64,000 nucleotides of DNA from Treponema sp. UBA792. GTDB taxonomy: Bacteria; Spirochaetota; Spirochaetia; Treponematales; Treponemataceae. The notes under the pieces were generated by a model. That model did no database searches and was not told the origin of the DNA. It worked only from the letters and a program-made list of their open reading frames with translations. The stretch is taken from assembly GCA_002296965.1 (NCBI GenBank), contig DBIW01000031.1, positions 48,572 through 112,571 on the forward strand. Direction: 5' to 3'. Positions 1 through 8,892 of the stretch are shown here, one piece after another (position 1 is the first letter of the stretch; each line of letters begins with the position of its first letter). The translations under genes were made by a program, and so were the position numbers.

Positions 1-951
1 GCTTCTTTTTCTGAGCATTATTTCCGTTGAAAGGTTCGTGCATTCCTGCCGGCCCTTCAGCATCTGCTCCCTCTCGTCGCGGTGCTCGTGAAATCGGAAT
101 GTGCCGCGTCCGTGGTTTTTGACGTAGAGAAGCGCATGGTCCGCCATTGCCGAAAGATTGTCGTAGGTGGACGCGTCTTCCGGGCAGAATGCGATTCCCA
201 CCGAGGCCGTTATGACCCGTGAGCCGTCGGGAATTCTTATTCTTGCTCCTATCGCCGATGCAAGCTCCGTGCAGCGGTCGGAGACTGCGCCCCTTTCCGT
301 CAGTCCGGGAATGAACACGCAGAATTCATCTCCGGAGATATGCGCGATGACGGAATCAGCCGGCATCGTGTCCTGAAGGCATTCCGCGAACGACATGAGA
401 ATTCTGTCGCCCTCGCTGCGCGAGAAATTGTCGTTTATGTATTTAAGACCGTCCATTCCGCACATAAGCATCGCGCCCCTTGTTCCATGGTTCAGGAGCT
501 TGCGGACTTTTTTCTGGAATCCCGCCTTGCTGAGAAGTCCCGTCATCGGATCCGTGTCCATCTTCTGACGGTATTCGGCGATGTTCCGCTTGAGCTTTGA
601 CAGCATCATTACGTTCTCAAGCCGTTTCCGCGCGTAAGCCGGTTCCAGCGGCTTGAGCAGAATCTCGGTGCATCCGCTTCTCGCTACGAATTCAGCGTTG
701 TCGTTCTCCGTAAGTATGATGAGCGGGACTGATGCGGAGATTCTTGAGTTGTGCAGGAATTCAATCAGTTTCTCCGCCTCGACTCCGGGAATGTCGCTGT
801 CAAGGATTATGCAGTCAAAACATTCGTTCCTCATCGCATTCAGGGCGTCAACTCCGTCTGTCACCGTTCTGAATTCAAACAAACCTTCGGAAACTTTTCT
901 GAGTCCCTCCACCGAATCCGCATCTGCGGATGCTGTCAAAATTCTGTTCAT
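1..951 (-). CDS. Receiver-GGDEF response regulator, C-terminus cut by window edge
   Basis: This ORF has no stop before the window edge; 317 codons are visible. The ATG at 951 was chosen because the frame begins MNRILTAS, a receiver beta strand. Residues 1-120 form a receiver domain with likely phospho-acceptor Asp51 (IILDSDIP) and the conserved Lys in LLKPLEP, but the acidic pair usually found after the first strand looks degenerate (Ser8-Ala9). Residues about 150-317 are a GGDEF diguanylate cyclase domain: MDTDPMTGL near its start and the signature written SGDEF. The RxxD inhibitory site that normally lies five residues before the signature is absent (PADS). The protein would make cyclic di-GMP in the cytoplasm. 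It is divergent from the EAL gene at 1029, suggesting opposing enzymes under one control region. Its partner kinase is not visible. Confidence 0.85.
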   Translation of the reverse strand, partial: MNRILTASADADSVEGLRKVSEGLFEFRTVTDGVDALNAMRNECFDCIILDSDIPGVEAEKLIEFLHNSRISASVPLIILTENDNAEFVARSGCTEILLKPLEPAYARKRLENVMMLSKLKRNIAEYRQKMDTDPMTGLLSKAGFQKKVRKLLNHGTRGAMLMCGMDGLKYINDNFSRSEGDRILMSFAECLQDTMPADSVIAHISGDEFCVFIPGLTERGAVSDRCTELASAIGARIRIPDGSRVITASVGIAFCPEDASTYDNLSAMADHALLYVKNHGRGTFRFHEHRDEREQMLKGRQECTNLSTEIMLRKRS

Positions 952-961
952 GATTGCCGGA

Positions 962-990
962 ATTATACCATAATATGGGCTTTTCATGAA
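962..990 (-). promoter_or_regulatory. Promoter of the receiver-GGDEF gene, near-leaderless
   Basis: On the minus strand a perfect TATAAT (967-962) lies 17 bases after a weak -35, TTCATG (990-985). Only 10 bases separate the -10 from the ATG at 951, so a start site 7 bases downstream would leave a leader of about 3 bases. No Shine-Dalgarno sequence is visible. Confidence 0.55.
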
Positions 991-1001
991 GATATTTTGT
1001 T

Positions 1002-1030
1002 TTGCAATTCTGCATGACTTGTGCTATCAT
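1002..1030 (+). promoter_or_regulatory. Putative promoter of the EAL gene
   Basis: TTGCAA (1002-1007), a 17-base spacer and TATCAT (1025-1030) fit a sigma-70 promoter. The -10 overlaps the ATG at 1029, so if this promoter is used the EAL protein must start further downstream. Confidence 0.45.
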
Positions 1031-3017
1031 GGATAAAAATAAAAAGTGGAGCACAAAACTGAATTTAATCCTTGAATTTGACGTAGCCGCGTTCTGTATC
1101 TTTGTCATACTTTTTTTCTTCTATTACAGACGCCAGAATATGGCGATTTTTCAGAATCATATTTTCATCACTATGATGTGGTTCGCCGCAGCGACGACGG
1201 TTTTTGATTTTGTGGCCGCGGTATTCACCCAGACAGGAATGACGGTTCCGATTCCTCTTGCCTGGACCGTAAACTGTCTGTTCTACACATCGCTGAATTC
1301 ACTGTATCTGATTTACATGCTGTACACTGCGAGCTATACAGGTTTTCTGGATTCAATGGACAGCCGTCAGGTCAGGATATTCAAGGTCGCGGTGTCGGTT
1401 CCTTTCGCCGCCGTGATTCTGATTATATGGCTCAGTCCGTTCACCGCGCCGTGGCATACGCTCGCATTCTCGATTGACTCAGCCGGTCAGTATCACCGCG
1501 GAACTCTCTGGTTCTACGTCCTTTATGCGATAGCATCCTGCTACCTGATTTTTTCCATGCTTCTTCTTGTGATTTTCAGGAAAAAGCTTTCTCCCGGAAA
1601 AATTCTTCTTGTGTCATTCTATGTGATTTTCATTGTGATTGCGATTCTGATTCAGCTGTTCTGGCCGCGGTGTCTTGTCCAGTGTTTCGGCGTGTCGCTC
1701 GCGTCGCTGGTGTTCTCATTCTATCTCCAGAAACCGGAGGAGGTTCTTGACTGCATCACCGGCCTCTTCAATCAGACGGCCTTCATAAGGATGGGCTCAA
1801 AATATTTCAAGAGCAGAATTCCGTTCCATTGCATAAGCCTGATACTTGACGACACGGTTTTTCTGGCGAACAGTTTCGGAATAAACAGCCTGAACGCCTT
1901 TCTGAGGGAGGTGGGGGCATATCTTAGCCGCTCGTTCAGACATTCGACGCTTTATTATCTCGGACAGGGACGTTTCTGCGTCACGTGCCGGAACGCCGAC
2001 ATACGTGAGATGGAGCGCATAATCTTTGAGCTGCGCGCGCGTTTTGAGCAGCCGTGGTCGTTCGACACGATAGAGCTGAAGCTTTACTCAAGGATGTGCG
2101 TGATTGAGTGTCCAAAGGATGTGTCATCCGCGGAGGATGTGCTTGACATAATATCGCTTATATCGGACGACAGCCGCTACAAGCAGGAGCTGATTTATGC
2201 GCGCGACATAGATGTAAGCCTGCGCCGCCGGAACATATACATTGAGCATTCGCTCCGCCGCGCGTTCTCCGAACAGAGATTTGATGTCTATTATCAGCCG
2301 CTTTATTCCACGCGCGAGAAACGGCTTATAGGAGCAGAGGCGCTTGTCCGCCTGAAAAATGAGGATGGGGAATTCATATCGCCTGAGGAATTCATCCCGA
2401 TTGCCGAGAGGACCGGCCTTATCCTGAAAATCGGAAAGTATGTGTTCACCTCGGTGTGCCGCACGCTTTCGGAGATAGATCCTGAGGTTTACGGAATCAA
2501 GAAAATAGACATAAACCTGTCGGTGGCGCAGTGTATGCAGGATATTCTTGCGGATCAGATTCTTACCATAAGAAGCATATACCAGGTTCCGTCCTCTATA
2601 ATCAACATGGAGATTACGGAGACTGCCGCGGCGCATACTCCGGACGTACTGCTTCGTAATATGCAGAATCTTTCTGATGCCGGAATAGAGCTTTCTCTGG
2701 ACGACTACGGCTCCGGATATTCAAACATGAACTATATGCTCAGCCTTCCGTTCAGGATGATAAAGATCGACAAGGGAATTGTATGGCGCGCGTTTGAGGA
2801 GCAGCGCTCACGCACCGCGCTCACATATACGGTCGCAATGATAAACGCTCTTGGAATGACAGTCCTTGCGGAGGGTGTCGAGACAAAGGAACAGTCCGAC
2901 TGGCTTACGGCGGTCGGCTGCGATTATCTCCAGGGATTCTATTTTTCAAAACCTCTTCCGAAAGATGAATTCCTGGAGCTTATGCTTCACTCAAATTCAG
3001 GAACCGAGCAGGCCTGA
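1029..3017 (+). CDS. Membrane-bound EAL-domain cyclic-di-GMP phosphodiesterase with degenerate GGDEF
   Basis: Residues about 15-235 hold seven hydrophobic segments, a membrane sensor domain. A degenerate GGDEF domain follows (ITGLFNQTAF at its start; the signature site reads GQGRF, so no cyclase activity is expected). The C-terminal 250 residues are an EAL domain with all the main catalytic elements: EAL in GAEALVRL near residue 436, INLS, EITE, DDYGSGYS, KIDK, AEGVET and QGFYFSKPL. It probably degrades cyclic di-GMP at the inner membrane in response to an unknown signal. The start is uncertain: ATG 1029 has no ribosome binding site and sits inside a promoter-like -10; a GGAG at 1048 lies 7 bases before an in-frame CTG at 1059, just before the homologous-looking LNLILEF. 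It ends 20 bases from the convergent copper ATPase. Confidence 0.88.
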   Translation: MDKNKKWSTKLNLILEFDVAAFCIFVILFFFYYRRQNMAIFQNHIFITMMWFAAATTVFDFVAAVFTQTGMTVPIPLAWTVNCLFYTSLNSLYLIYMLYTASYTGFLDSMDSRQVRIFKVAVSVPFAAVILIIWLSPFTAPWHTLAFSIDSAGQYHRGTLWFYVLYAIASCYLIFSMLLLVIFRKKLSPGKILLVSFYVIFIVIAILIQLFWPRCLVQCFGVSLASLVFSFYLQKPEEVLDCITGLFNQTAFIRMGSKYFKSRIPFHCISLILDDTVFLANSFGINSLNAFLREVGAYLSRSFRHSTLYYLGQGRFCVTCRNADIREMERIIFELRARFEQPWSFDTIELKLYSRMCVIECPKDVSSAEDVLDIISLISDDSRYKQELIYARDIDVSLRRRNIYIEHSLRRAFSEQRFDVYYQPLYSTREKRLIGAEALVRLKNEDGEFISPEEFIPIAERTGLILKIGKYVFTSVCRTLSEIDPEVYGIKKIDINLSVAQCMQDILADQILTIRSIYQVPSSIINMEITETAAAHTPDVLLRNMQNLSDAGIELSLDDYGSGYSNMNYMLSLPFRMIKIDKGIVWRAFEEQRSRTALTYTVAMINALGMTVLAEGVETKEQSDWLTAVGCDYLQGFYFSKPLPKDEFLELMLHSNSGTEQA

Positions 3018-3037
3018 CGGAATTTTCCGTTCTCCGC

Positions 3038-3241
3038 TCATTCCGTCGCGCTGTATCCGGCCTCTTTGACCGCGGCGGCCAGCGTGCTGAAGGGAACGTC
3101 CTCCGTCATGCTGACTGTCGCTGTTCTCTTTTCGTGGCTGGCGGATGCTCCGGTGACTCCCGGAATCTTCTCAAGCGCGGCTTTTACATGCGCCTCGCAG
3201 TGTCCGCACATCATTCCCTCTACTTTGATTGTCTTTTCCAT
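3038..3241 (-). CDS. copZ: Possible free CopZ-like copper chaperone made by internal initiation within copA
   Basis: The last 67 codons of copA, read in the same frame from an internal ATG at 3241, encode a complete heavy-metal-associated domain (MEKTIKVEG, then MMCGHC) of the exact size of free CopZ chaperones. AGGAG lies nine bases before this ATG, a good ribosome binding site, and the preceding residues are a hydrophilic linker, where such a site would not be selected for protein reasons. This suggests that one gene gives both the ATPase and a separate chaperone that hands it Cu(I). It may equally be only the C-terminal domain of the ATPase. The motif and ribosome site are seen; the separate product is inferred. 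Confidence 0.45.
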   Translation of the reverse strand: MEKTIKVEGMMCGHCEAHVKAALEKIPGVTGASASHEKRTATVSMTEDVPFSTLAAAVKEAGYSATE

Positions 3242-5593
3242 GTCTTTTTTCTCCTCGGAGATTTTATCTCCTTCCGTTATAATTTTCTTCCCGGTTTTTC
3301 CAGATTCATCAGCTCTGCGGCCGGAAGTGTTCCTTTTCCTGATGTCAACAAAGTTCAGCCTGAGGGCGTTTGCCACGACGCAGAAGCTTGAGAGGCTCAT
3401 TGCTGCCGCCCCGAACATCGGATTCATCTTCCAGCCGAACAGACCGATGAACGCACCGGCGGCAAGCGGAATTCCCGCCGCATTGTAGAAGAATGCCCAG
3501 AACAGGTTCTCCTTTATGTTGCGCAGAGTGGCGCGGCTCAGCCTGATCGCCGCCGGAACATCCGCAAGGCTGCTTTTCATAAGTACAACGTCCGCGGCGT
3601 CAAGGGCGATGTCCGTTCCCGCTCCGATCGCTATTCCGACATCCGCCCTTGTCAGGGACGGCGCGTCGTTTATACCGTCTCCTACCATCGCCACCTTGGA
3701 ATGTTTCTGCAGGCCGCGGATTACATTTTCCTTTCCGTCAGGCAGAACCTCCGCGACAATCTCGTCAATTCCGGCCTGTCTTCCTATCGCCTCGGCGGTC
3801 CGCCTGTTGTCGCCGGTCAGCATGATTACCTTTATTCCCATTCCGTGAAGCTCTCCGACCGCCTCGGCGCTGTCCTCCTTCAGGACATCGGCGGCTGCGA
3901 TTATTCCGAGGAATTCTCCGCCTCTGGCGAACATCAGCGGTGTTTTTCCCTCCGATGCAAGGGTTTCCGCTCTTTCAGCCATTTCCTTCGGGATTTCCGC
4001 TTTTCCGGATATGAAATTCATGTTTCCGCCATATAGCATTTCAGTTCCGTCCCTGGCGTAAAGTCCGTTGCCCGGAGCCGCTGCGAATTCTGTCACCGTC
4101 CGCGCCTTCAGTCCGCGCACTGCGGCAAATTCCGTGACGGCTCCGGCAAGAGGATGCTCGCTCATTGACTCAAGCGCGAATGCCGCCGAGACAAGGCTGT
4201 CCTCTCCGTCCAGCCGGGCCGGAATCACGTCCGTCACCTTAGGCTCGCCTTTTGTCAGTGTTCCGGTCTTGTCAAGGACCACAGTGCGGATCCTGCCGGT
4301 CTCCTCAAGGGACTCTGCCGTCTTGAAGAGAATTCCGTTTCTTGCGGCCTTTCCGTTTCCCACCATTATCGCCACCGGTGTGGCGAGTCCCAGCGCGCAC
4401 GGACAGCTTATGACGAGAACTGAAATTCCCCTTGCAAGCGCGAATCCGAACGTCTGACCGAGGATGAGCCACGCCGCCGTCGTAAGGACTGCGGCTGCCA
4501 TCACCGCCGGAACAAAAACACCCGAAACCTTGTCCGCGGTTCTTGCTATCGGAGCTTTCGATGCAGACGCGTCACCGACCATTCGTATAATCTGAGCAAG
4601 CGCCGTGTCCTCGCCGACTTTTTCGGCACGGCATTTCAGGAATCCGGACAGATTGACTGTCGCCGCCGAGACACCGTCCCCCGGCTTTTTGTCTGACGGA
4701 ATGCTTTCTCCGGTAAGCGCGGACTCGTCTACGGCGGATGATCCTTCCGTCACAGTTCCGTCCGCGGGAATTTTCTGCCCCGGCCGGACAATGAAGATGT
4801 CTCCGGGTCTTACGTCAGCCGCCGGAATTTCCGTCTCCTCTCCGTTCCTTATTATTACGGCGGTCTGCGGGGCAAGCTCCATAAGCCCGCGCAGCGCATC
4901 CGTCGTTTTTCCTTTTGACTTCGCTTCGAGCATTTTGCCGACCGTAATCAGCGTCAGAATCATCGCCGCCGTCTCAAAATAGAATCCGTGCATACACTCC
5001 ATTACAAGGCCGTCATCACCGTTGAGCTGGGCTGATGTCATGACGAACAGTGAGTATACGCTGTATAAAAAGGAGGCGGCGGAGCCGAGGGCGACAAGCG
5101 TATCCATGTTCGGCGCGCGTCTTGCAAGTCCCCTGAATCCGTTTATGAAGAATTTCTGGTTTATAGCCATTACCGCCGACGCAAGGAGAAGCTGCGCAAG
5201 TCCCATCGCGATGTGGTTTCCCTCAAAGAATTCCGGAAGAGGCCAGCCCCACATTGTGTGTCCCATCGAAAAATACATGAGGGCGGCAAGAAACACCGAG
5301 GACACGGCGAGTCTTGCCGCGAGAGCCGGAGTCTCCCTGTCCTCAAGCGCTGTCTTCTCCGCCTGTCCAGCCTGATTTTCAGGGGTTTTCCGTCCGGTTC
5401 CGGCAGAAGCTCCATAGCCGGCTTTTTCCACGGCTGATATTATTTCTGAATCCGGGGCGTTTCCTTCCACTGTCATAGAATTTGTCAGAAGATTCACCTG
5501 ACATGACGTCACGCCCGGGACTTTCCTTACCGCTTTTTCGACATGGGAGCTGCACGCCGCGCAGCTCATGCCGGTGACTGAATATTTCCTCAT
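3038..5593 (-). CDS. copA: Copper-exporting P-type ATPase with N- and C-terminal metal-binding domains
   Basis: An 851-residue P1B-type ATPase that pumps Cu(I) out of the cytoplasm. Visible in order: an N-terminal heavy-metal domain with Cys11 and Cys14 (GMSCAAC); paired membrane helices; TGES actuator motif; SCPCALG with the transport Cys-Pro-Cys near residue 397; phosphorylation motif DKTGT near 443; GDGINDAP near 640; last helix pair; then a linker of charged residues and a second heavy-metal domain (MMCGHC, Cys796 and Cys799) at 785-851. Most CopA proteins carry such domains only at the N-terminus, so the C-terminal one is unusual. The start at 5593 is preferred over an upstream in-frame extension to 5707 because the promoter at 5624-5652 lies inside that extension and AGGAG precedes this ATG. 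It follows yhcC on the same strand but has its own promoter. Confidence 0.95.
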   Translation of the reverse strand: MRKYSVTGMSCAACSSHVEKAVRKVPGVTSCQVNLLTNSMTVEGNAPDSEIISAVEKAGYGASAGTGRKTPENQAGQAEKTALEDRETPALAARLAVSSVFLAALMYFSMGHTMWGWPLPEFFEGNHIAMGLAQLLLASAVMAINQKFFINGFRGLARRAPNMDTLVALGSAASFLYSVYSLFVMTSAQLNGDDGLVMECMHGFYFETAAMILTLITVGKMLEAKSKGKTTDALRGLMELAPQTAVIIRNGEETEIPAADVRPGDIFIVRPGQKIPADGTVTEGSSAVDESALTGESIPSDKKPGDGVSAATVNLSGFLKCRAEKVGEDTALAQIIRMVGDASASKAPIARTADKVSGVFVPAVMAAAVLTTAAWLILGQTFGFALARGISVLVISCPCALGLATPVAIMVGNGKAARNGILFKTAESLEETGRIRTVVLDKTGTLTKGEPKVTDVIPARLDGEDSLVSAAFALESMSEHPLAGAVTEFAAVRGLKARTVTEFAAAPGNGLYARDGTEMLYGGNMNFISGKAEIPKEMAERAETLASEGKTPLMFARGGEFLGIIAAADVLKEDSAEAVGELHGMGIKVIMLTGDNRRTAEAIGRQAGIDEIVAEVLPDGKENVIRGLQKHSKVAMVGDGINDAPSLTRADVGIAIGAGTDIALDAADVVLMKSSLADVPAAIRLSRATLRNIKENLFWAFFYNAAGIPLAAGAFIGLFGWKMNPMFGAAAMSLSSFCVVANALRLNFVDIRKRNTSGRRADESGKTGKKIITEGDKISEEKKDMEKTIKVEGMMCGHCEAHVKAALEKIPGVTGASASHEKRTATVSMTEDVPFSTLAAAVKEAGYSATE

Positions 5594-5609
5594 ATTTGAG
5601 TTAGTCTCC

Positions 5610-5624
5610 TCTAATATGATTAGA
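5610..5624. promoter_or_regulatory. Perfect palindrome at the copA start site, candidate operator
   Basis: TCTAAT-ATG-ATTAGA is a perfect 6+6 inverted repeat with a 3-base centre. It touches the -10 box and covers the expected transcription start of copA, where a repressor would act. It is not the CopY box (TACAnnTGTA). No regulator gene is adjacent. Confidence 0.35.
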
Positions 5625-5652
5625 ATATAATGAGAGAGGGAGCATTGTTCAA
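5624..5652 (-). promoter_or_regulatory. copA promoter
   Basis: On the minus strand TTGAAC (5652-5647), a 17-base spacer and TATATT (5629-5624) form a strong sigma-70 promoter. The ordinary 17-base spacing argues against MerR/CueR-type control, which uses 19-20 bases. Confidence 0.7.
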
Positions 5653-5675
5653 CTGGAATTTTCCGTTTTTCCGTG

Positions 5676-6584
5676 TCACTTCGGACAGGAGATTCCGTTC
5701 TTCTCAAGGAACTTTTTCATTGAATTCAAGACCCGGCGCTTGTCCGCGGTCCACAGCGGCGCAATCAGAATCCGCTTGGGACCGTCGCCTGTAAGCCTGT
5801 GGACAACCGTTTCCTGCGGAAGAATTCTTATGGCGTCCGCAAGGAGTCCGAAATATTCCTCCATTCCGAGGCAGCGGAATTCTCCGTTCCTGTATTCCCC
5901 GGCTAGCGCGGTTCCCTCAAGGACGTGCAGGACGGTGAATTTTATTCCGTCAGTTCCGGCTTCCGTGCAGAAATTCACCGTTTCCATCATGTTTTGTCTT
6001 TTCTCGCCCGGAAGCCCGAATATCACGTGCGTCACAATGTGAATTTCCGGAGCGGCGGCTCTGAGCCGGTTTACGGCGCAGAGATATTCACTGTCCGTAA
6101 AGCATCTGTTTATGCGCGCCGCTGTGTTTTCGTCGGATGTCTGTAGTCCAAGCTCCACGGATACGGAGGTTTTTCCGGAAAGCATGGCAAGACTTCTGAC
6201 TATATCCGGGGAAAGGCAGTCAGGGCGTGTCGCGACCGTCACTCCGACAATATCATGCGATTCAGCCGCCTCGCGGTATTTTGCGTACAGATTTTCGGGA
6301 TTGCCATAAGTCGAGGAGAAATTCTGAAAATACGCCATGAATTTTCCGTTCCGGCATTTTTTGCGGACAAGATTTTTCGCCTGCTCGATCTGGGCGGCCA
6401 CCGGAAGGTTCCTGTCCGCGGCGAAATCCCCTGAGCCGTTTCCGCTGCAGAACGTGCAGCCTCCGTAACCTTTTGTGCCGTCACGGTTGGGGCAGGTGCA
6501 GCCGGCATCTACTGAAAGTTTGTAGACCTTGCACCCGAATTTCTGTCTGTAGAATTCCGAGACGGTGTATAATCTGTCGGCCAT
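5676..6584 (-). CDS. YhcC-family radical SAM protein (TIGR01212 type)
   Basis: This 302-residue protein carries the unusual cysteine spacing of the YhcC radical SAM group near residues 29-46 ([10 protein letters not shown], then GGCTFC), which binds the 4Fe-4S cluster that splits S-adenosylmethionine. Later stretches such as VELGLQT and HVIFGLPGE match the TIM-barrel core of these enzymes. Related YhcC proteins are widespread and their substrate is not established to my knowledge, so no reaction is assigned. Length is normal for the family. It lies between the tRNA-Val terminator and the copA promoter, so it seems to be its own unit. Confidence 0.88.
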   Translation of the reverse strand: MADRLYTVSEFYRQKFGCKVYKLSVDAGCTCPNRDGTKGYGGCTFCSGNGSGDFAADRNLPVAAQIEQAKNLVRKKCRNGKFMAYFQNFSSTYGNPENLYAKYREAAESHDIVGVTVATRPDCLSPDIVRSLAMLSGKTSVSVELGLQTSDENTAARINRCFTDSEYLCAVNRLRAAAPEIHIVTHVIFGLPGEKRQNMMETVNFCTEAGTDGIKFTVLHVLEGTALAGEYRNGEFRCLGMEEYFGLLADAIRILPQETVVHRLTGDGPKRILIAPLWTADKRRVLNSMKKFLEKNGISCPK

Positions 6585-6602
6585 GGTCGCTTCCGTTAAA
6601 AC

Positions 6603-6630
6603 AAAAAAGGCTGTCCGTCATGAACAGCCT
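6603..6630 (-). terminator. Intrinsic terminator of tRNA-Val
   Basis: On the minus strand GGCTGT pairs with ACAGCC around a 9-base loop (6629-6609) and is followed by six T residues. It separates the tRNA from yhcC. Confidence 0.8.
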
Positions 6631-6632
6631 TC

Positions 6633-6706
6633 TGCGGAATAGTAGATTCGAACTACTGACCCCCACGATGTCAACGTGATGCTCTAACCAACTGAGCTAA
6701 CCCCGC
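6633..6706 (-). tRNA. tRNA-Val, anticodon GAC
   Basis: The 74-base minus-strand sequence folds as a full cloverleaf: acceptor stem GCGGGGT with ATTCCGC (two G-U pairs), D arm GCTC/GAGC, anticodon stem TCACG/CGTGG with loop TTGACAT giving anticodon GAC, and T arm AGTAG-TTCGAAT-CTACT. The discriminator is A and CCA is not encoded, so it must be added after transcription. Confidence 0.95.
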
Positions 6707-6722
6707 ATATAATGTAACGATG

Positions 6723-6751
6723 ATATTATCAGAATTGATGAAGCCTGTCAA
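6723..6751 (-). promoter_or_regulatory. tRNA-Val promoter
   Basis: A consensus TTGACA (6751-6746), 17-base spacer and TAATAT (6728-6723) point at the tRNA, whose first base lies 16 bases downstream of the -10. Confidence 0.8.
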
Positions 6752-6839
6752 TAGCGGCGGCTACGGGATTGTATTTTTTTTTCATAGTAAGTAGAATGGG
6801 CGGCAGAACTGAATTTTACTGCTGTTTGGAGGCATATAT

Positions 6840-7865
6840 ATGGAAAAAGAGAATCTTGACTGGTCCAATCTGTCTTTCGGTTACATGAAGACACCCGCAA
6901 GGTTTGTGTCTGAATTCAAGGACGGAAAATGGGATGAGGGTAAGCTCACCGGTGACGACAAAATCGTGATAAATGAATGCGCCGGAGTTCTTCAGTATGC
7001 GCAGACCTGCTTTGAGGGACTTAAAGCCTACACCACGGAGGACGGACGTATCGTTACTTTCCGCCCTGACCTTAACGCCGCGCGCATGGAGAATTCCTGC
7101 CGCAGGCTTGAGATGCCTGTTTTTCCAAAAGAGAAATTCGTTCAGGCCGTCCTTGATACGGTAATGGCAAACGCATCGTTTGTTCCTCCTTACGGAACCG
7201 GAGCTACACTTTACGTGCGTCCGTATATGTTCGGTTCAAATGCCGTAATCGGAGTCAAGCCTGCCGACGAGTATCAGTTCAGGATTTTTGCAACGCCGGT
7301 GGGGCCTTATTTCAAGGGCGGAGCGAAGCCAATCAGCGTCAGGCTTTCGGATATGGACAGGGCCGCGCCCCACGGAACCGGAGACATAAAGGCCGGCTTG
7401 AATTATGCGATGAGCCTTCACAACATCGTGGATGCCCACAGGAACGGATTCGCCGAGAACATTTATCTTGATCCGGCTACGCACACTTATATAGAAGAGA
7501 CCGGCGGCGCGAATATAATTTTCGTGACAAAAGACGGAAATCTTGTGACACCTAAATCGGACAGCATTCTTCCGTCCGTCACGCGCCGTTCAATCGTCCA
7601 GGTGGCAAAGGATTATCTGAACATAGATGTGGAGGAGCGCAGGATTGCGAAAGATGAGCTTGACTCATTCGCCGAATGTGGCCTCTGCGGAACTGCTGCG
7701 GTGATTTCTCCTGTAGGAAAAATCAGCGACCACGGAAGGGAGATTGTCTATAACGGCGGAAAGGATGAGATGGGGCCTGTCATGAAGAAGGTGTATGACA
7801 CGCTCACAGGAATTCAGATGGGACGTATCGCCGCTCCTGAGGGATGGATTTACGAGGTCAGATAA
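6840..7865 (+). CDS. ilvE: Branched-chain amino acid aminotransferase
   Basis: A 341-residue PLP-dependent fold-type IV aminotransferase that interconverts leucine, isoleucine and valine with their 2-oxo acids, using glutamate. The PLP lysine is in KAGLNYA (about residue 185); other family marks are YAQTCFEGLKAY, LYVRPYMFG and the EETGGANI stretch that holds the phosphate-side residues. Length is normal for the larger (about 340-360 residue) branch of the family. GGAGG eight bases before the ATG fixes the start. It stands alone, with its own terminator, not in an ilv operon. A D-amino-acid or other class IV aminotransferase is less likely given the motif set. Confidence 0.93.
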   Translation: MEKENLDWSNLSFGYMKTPARFVSEFKDGKWDEGKLTGDDKIVINECAGVLQYAQTCFEGLKAYTTEDGRIVTFRPDLNAARMENSCRRLEMPVFPKEKFVQAVLDTVMANASFVPPYGTGATLYVRPYMFGSNAVIGVKPADEYQFRIFATPVGPYFKGGAKPISVRLSDMDRAAPHGTGDIKAGLNYAMSLHNIVDAHRNGFAENIYLDPATHTYIEETGGANIIFVTKDGNLVTPKSDSILPSVTRRSIVQVAKDYLNIDVEERRIAKDELDSFAECGLCGTAAVISPVGKISDHGREIVYNGGKDEMGPVMKKVYDTLTGIQMGRIAAPEGWIYEVR

Positions 7866-7892
7866 TCTGGCATAACGCATTTGCATTCAGAC

Positions 7893-7927
7893 GGCCGCAG
7901 CCGGTTTTCCGGTCTGCGGCCTTTTTT
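7893..7927 (+). terminator. Intrinsic terminator of ilvE
   Basis: GGCCGCAG (7893-7900) pairs with CTGCGGCC (7914-7921), followed directly by TTTTTT. A typical strong rho-independent terminator. Confidence 0.85.
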
Positions 7928-7936
7928 GTATTTCCG

Positions 7937-7977
7937 GCGCATTTCCCGGAACATAAAAAATGCTTCGGGAAATGTGC
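7937..7977. repeat. Twelve-base-pair inverted repeat between convergent genes
   Basis: GCGCATTTCCCG pairs with CGGGAAATGTGC (one G-T pair) around a 17-base A/T-rich loop. It lies between the ilvE terminator and the end of the chemotaxis transducer gene on the other strand. There is no clear T run on either side, so it may be a weak terminator or mRNA 3' end structure for the minus-strand gene. Confidence 0.5.
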
Positions 7978-8003
7978 CTTCCGCACGAATCTAGTTTCCG
8001 CTT

Positions 8004-8891
8004 TTATTGCGCTGAATGTTCCTGCGACTCAAGGTATTTGAAAATCTGGTCGATTTCGATTGAGAAGGAGATTATGTCGTTGAAGAGAATCAGGTTCTGA
8101 GATGCGTTGTCCGCGAATTCCTTGAGCTGCTCGATGTTGCGTTTTTTTACGGTCTGCAGGACGGAGTCGATGCTCTTGCGGTTTTGCTCAATAAGCTCAA
8201 GCATGTTCTGTGCGCACTGGGAATTCATGTCGGTGTCCGTGCTCATCTGAGAGACGATTTCCTTTGACTTGCCCGTTGAGTCCACAAGCGAGGCGAGAAG
8301 AAGTGAATTCTGCCTGCTCTGTTCCGAAAGCTGCTCAAGCTTGTCCTGAAGCGCGCCGACCATTTTCGTAATTTCATCCGAAGCCTTTTTCGTGTTTTCG
8401 GAAAGCTTCTTGACCTCGTTCGCAATGATTCTGAATCCCACGCCCGCGCTTCCGGCATGAGCTGCCTCAATCGACGCGTTGAACGAGAGTAGGTTTGTCC
8501 GCTCTGAAATCTCTGAGATGTCGTCCATGTGCTTCATGATTTTTTTGATCTGCTCGCCGAAGTTGTCGATGCTTGACTTGAGGCTGTTGTTGTTCCTGGA
8601 GACCTTGTCAACGTCCTGGCTGAAATTCTCGAACGCCTTGAAAATCTGTCCGTTGCCTTCCGCATTCCGCTTGAAGTTCTCAATCAGTTCGCCCGCATTT
8701 TCGGAAAGCTTCTCTCCCGAATCAGAAAGCTCCCTGAGCGCGGTGTTCTCCTCGTTGTCCGCCCCGGAGCCGTTCTGCATCCTGTCTATGTACTCCTGCG
8801 CCCCGGAATTTCCCGCTGCGTTTTTCGCGCAGCAGTCCATTAGGATTTTCGCAAGTTCCTTTCCGCCGTTTATCGCTGTCATTCTGTCCAT
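8004..8891 (-). CDS. Soluble methyl-accepting chemotaxis-type signal transducer
   Basis: A 295-residue protein with no membrane segment, made almost wholly of long alpha helices. The conserved hairpin tip is clear: [18 protein letters not shown], followed by [16 protein letters not shown], the region that binds CheW and CheA. No ligand-binding domain is present, so the input must come from a partner. The stop of the FIST gene upstream is one base from this ATG, so the two are translated as a pair and the FIST protein is the obvious sensor. It would feed the chemotaxis kinase that controls the periplasmic flagella of a spirochaete. The exact methylation sites were not assigned. Confidence 0.88.
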   Translation of the reverse strand: MDRMTAINGGKELAKILMDCCAKNAAGNSGAQEYIDRMQNGSGADNEENTALRELSDSGEKLSENAGELIENFKRNAEGNGQIFKAFENFSQDVDKVSRNNNSLKSSIDNFGEQIKKIMKHMDDISEISERTNLLSFNASIEAAHAGSAGVGFRIIANEVKKLSENTKKASDEITKMVGALQDKLEQLSEQSRQNSLLLASLVDSTGKSKEIVSQMSTDTDMNSQCAQNMLELIEQNRKSIDSVLQTVKKRNIEQLKEFADNASQNLILFNDIISFSIEIDQIFKYLESQEHSAQ

Positions 8892-8892
8892 G

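Noticed and set aside
5594..5707. Longer N-terminus of copA starting at 5707
   Set aside because: The extra 38 codons contain the promoter and operator-like palindrome and precede the usual N-terminal metal domain.
5594..6839. CRISPR array or mobile element boundaries
   Set aside because: No spaced repeats, transposase, integrase or direct-repeat attachment site was seen here, around the tRNA, or elsewhere in the window.
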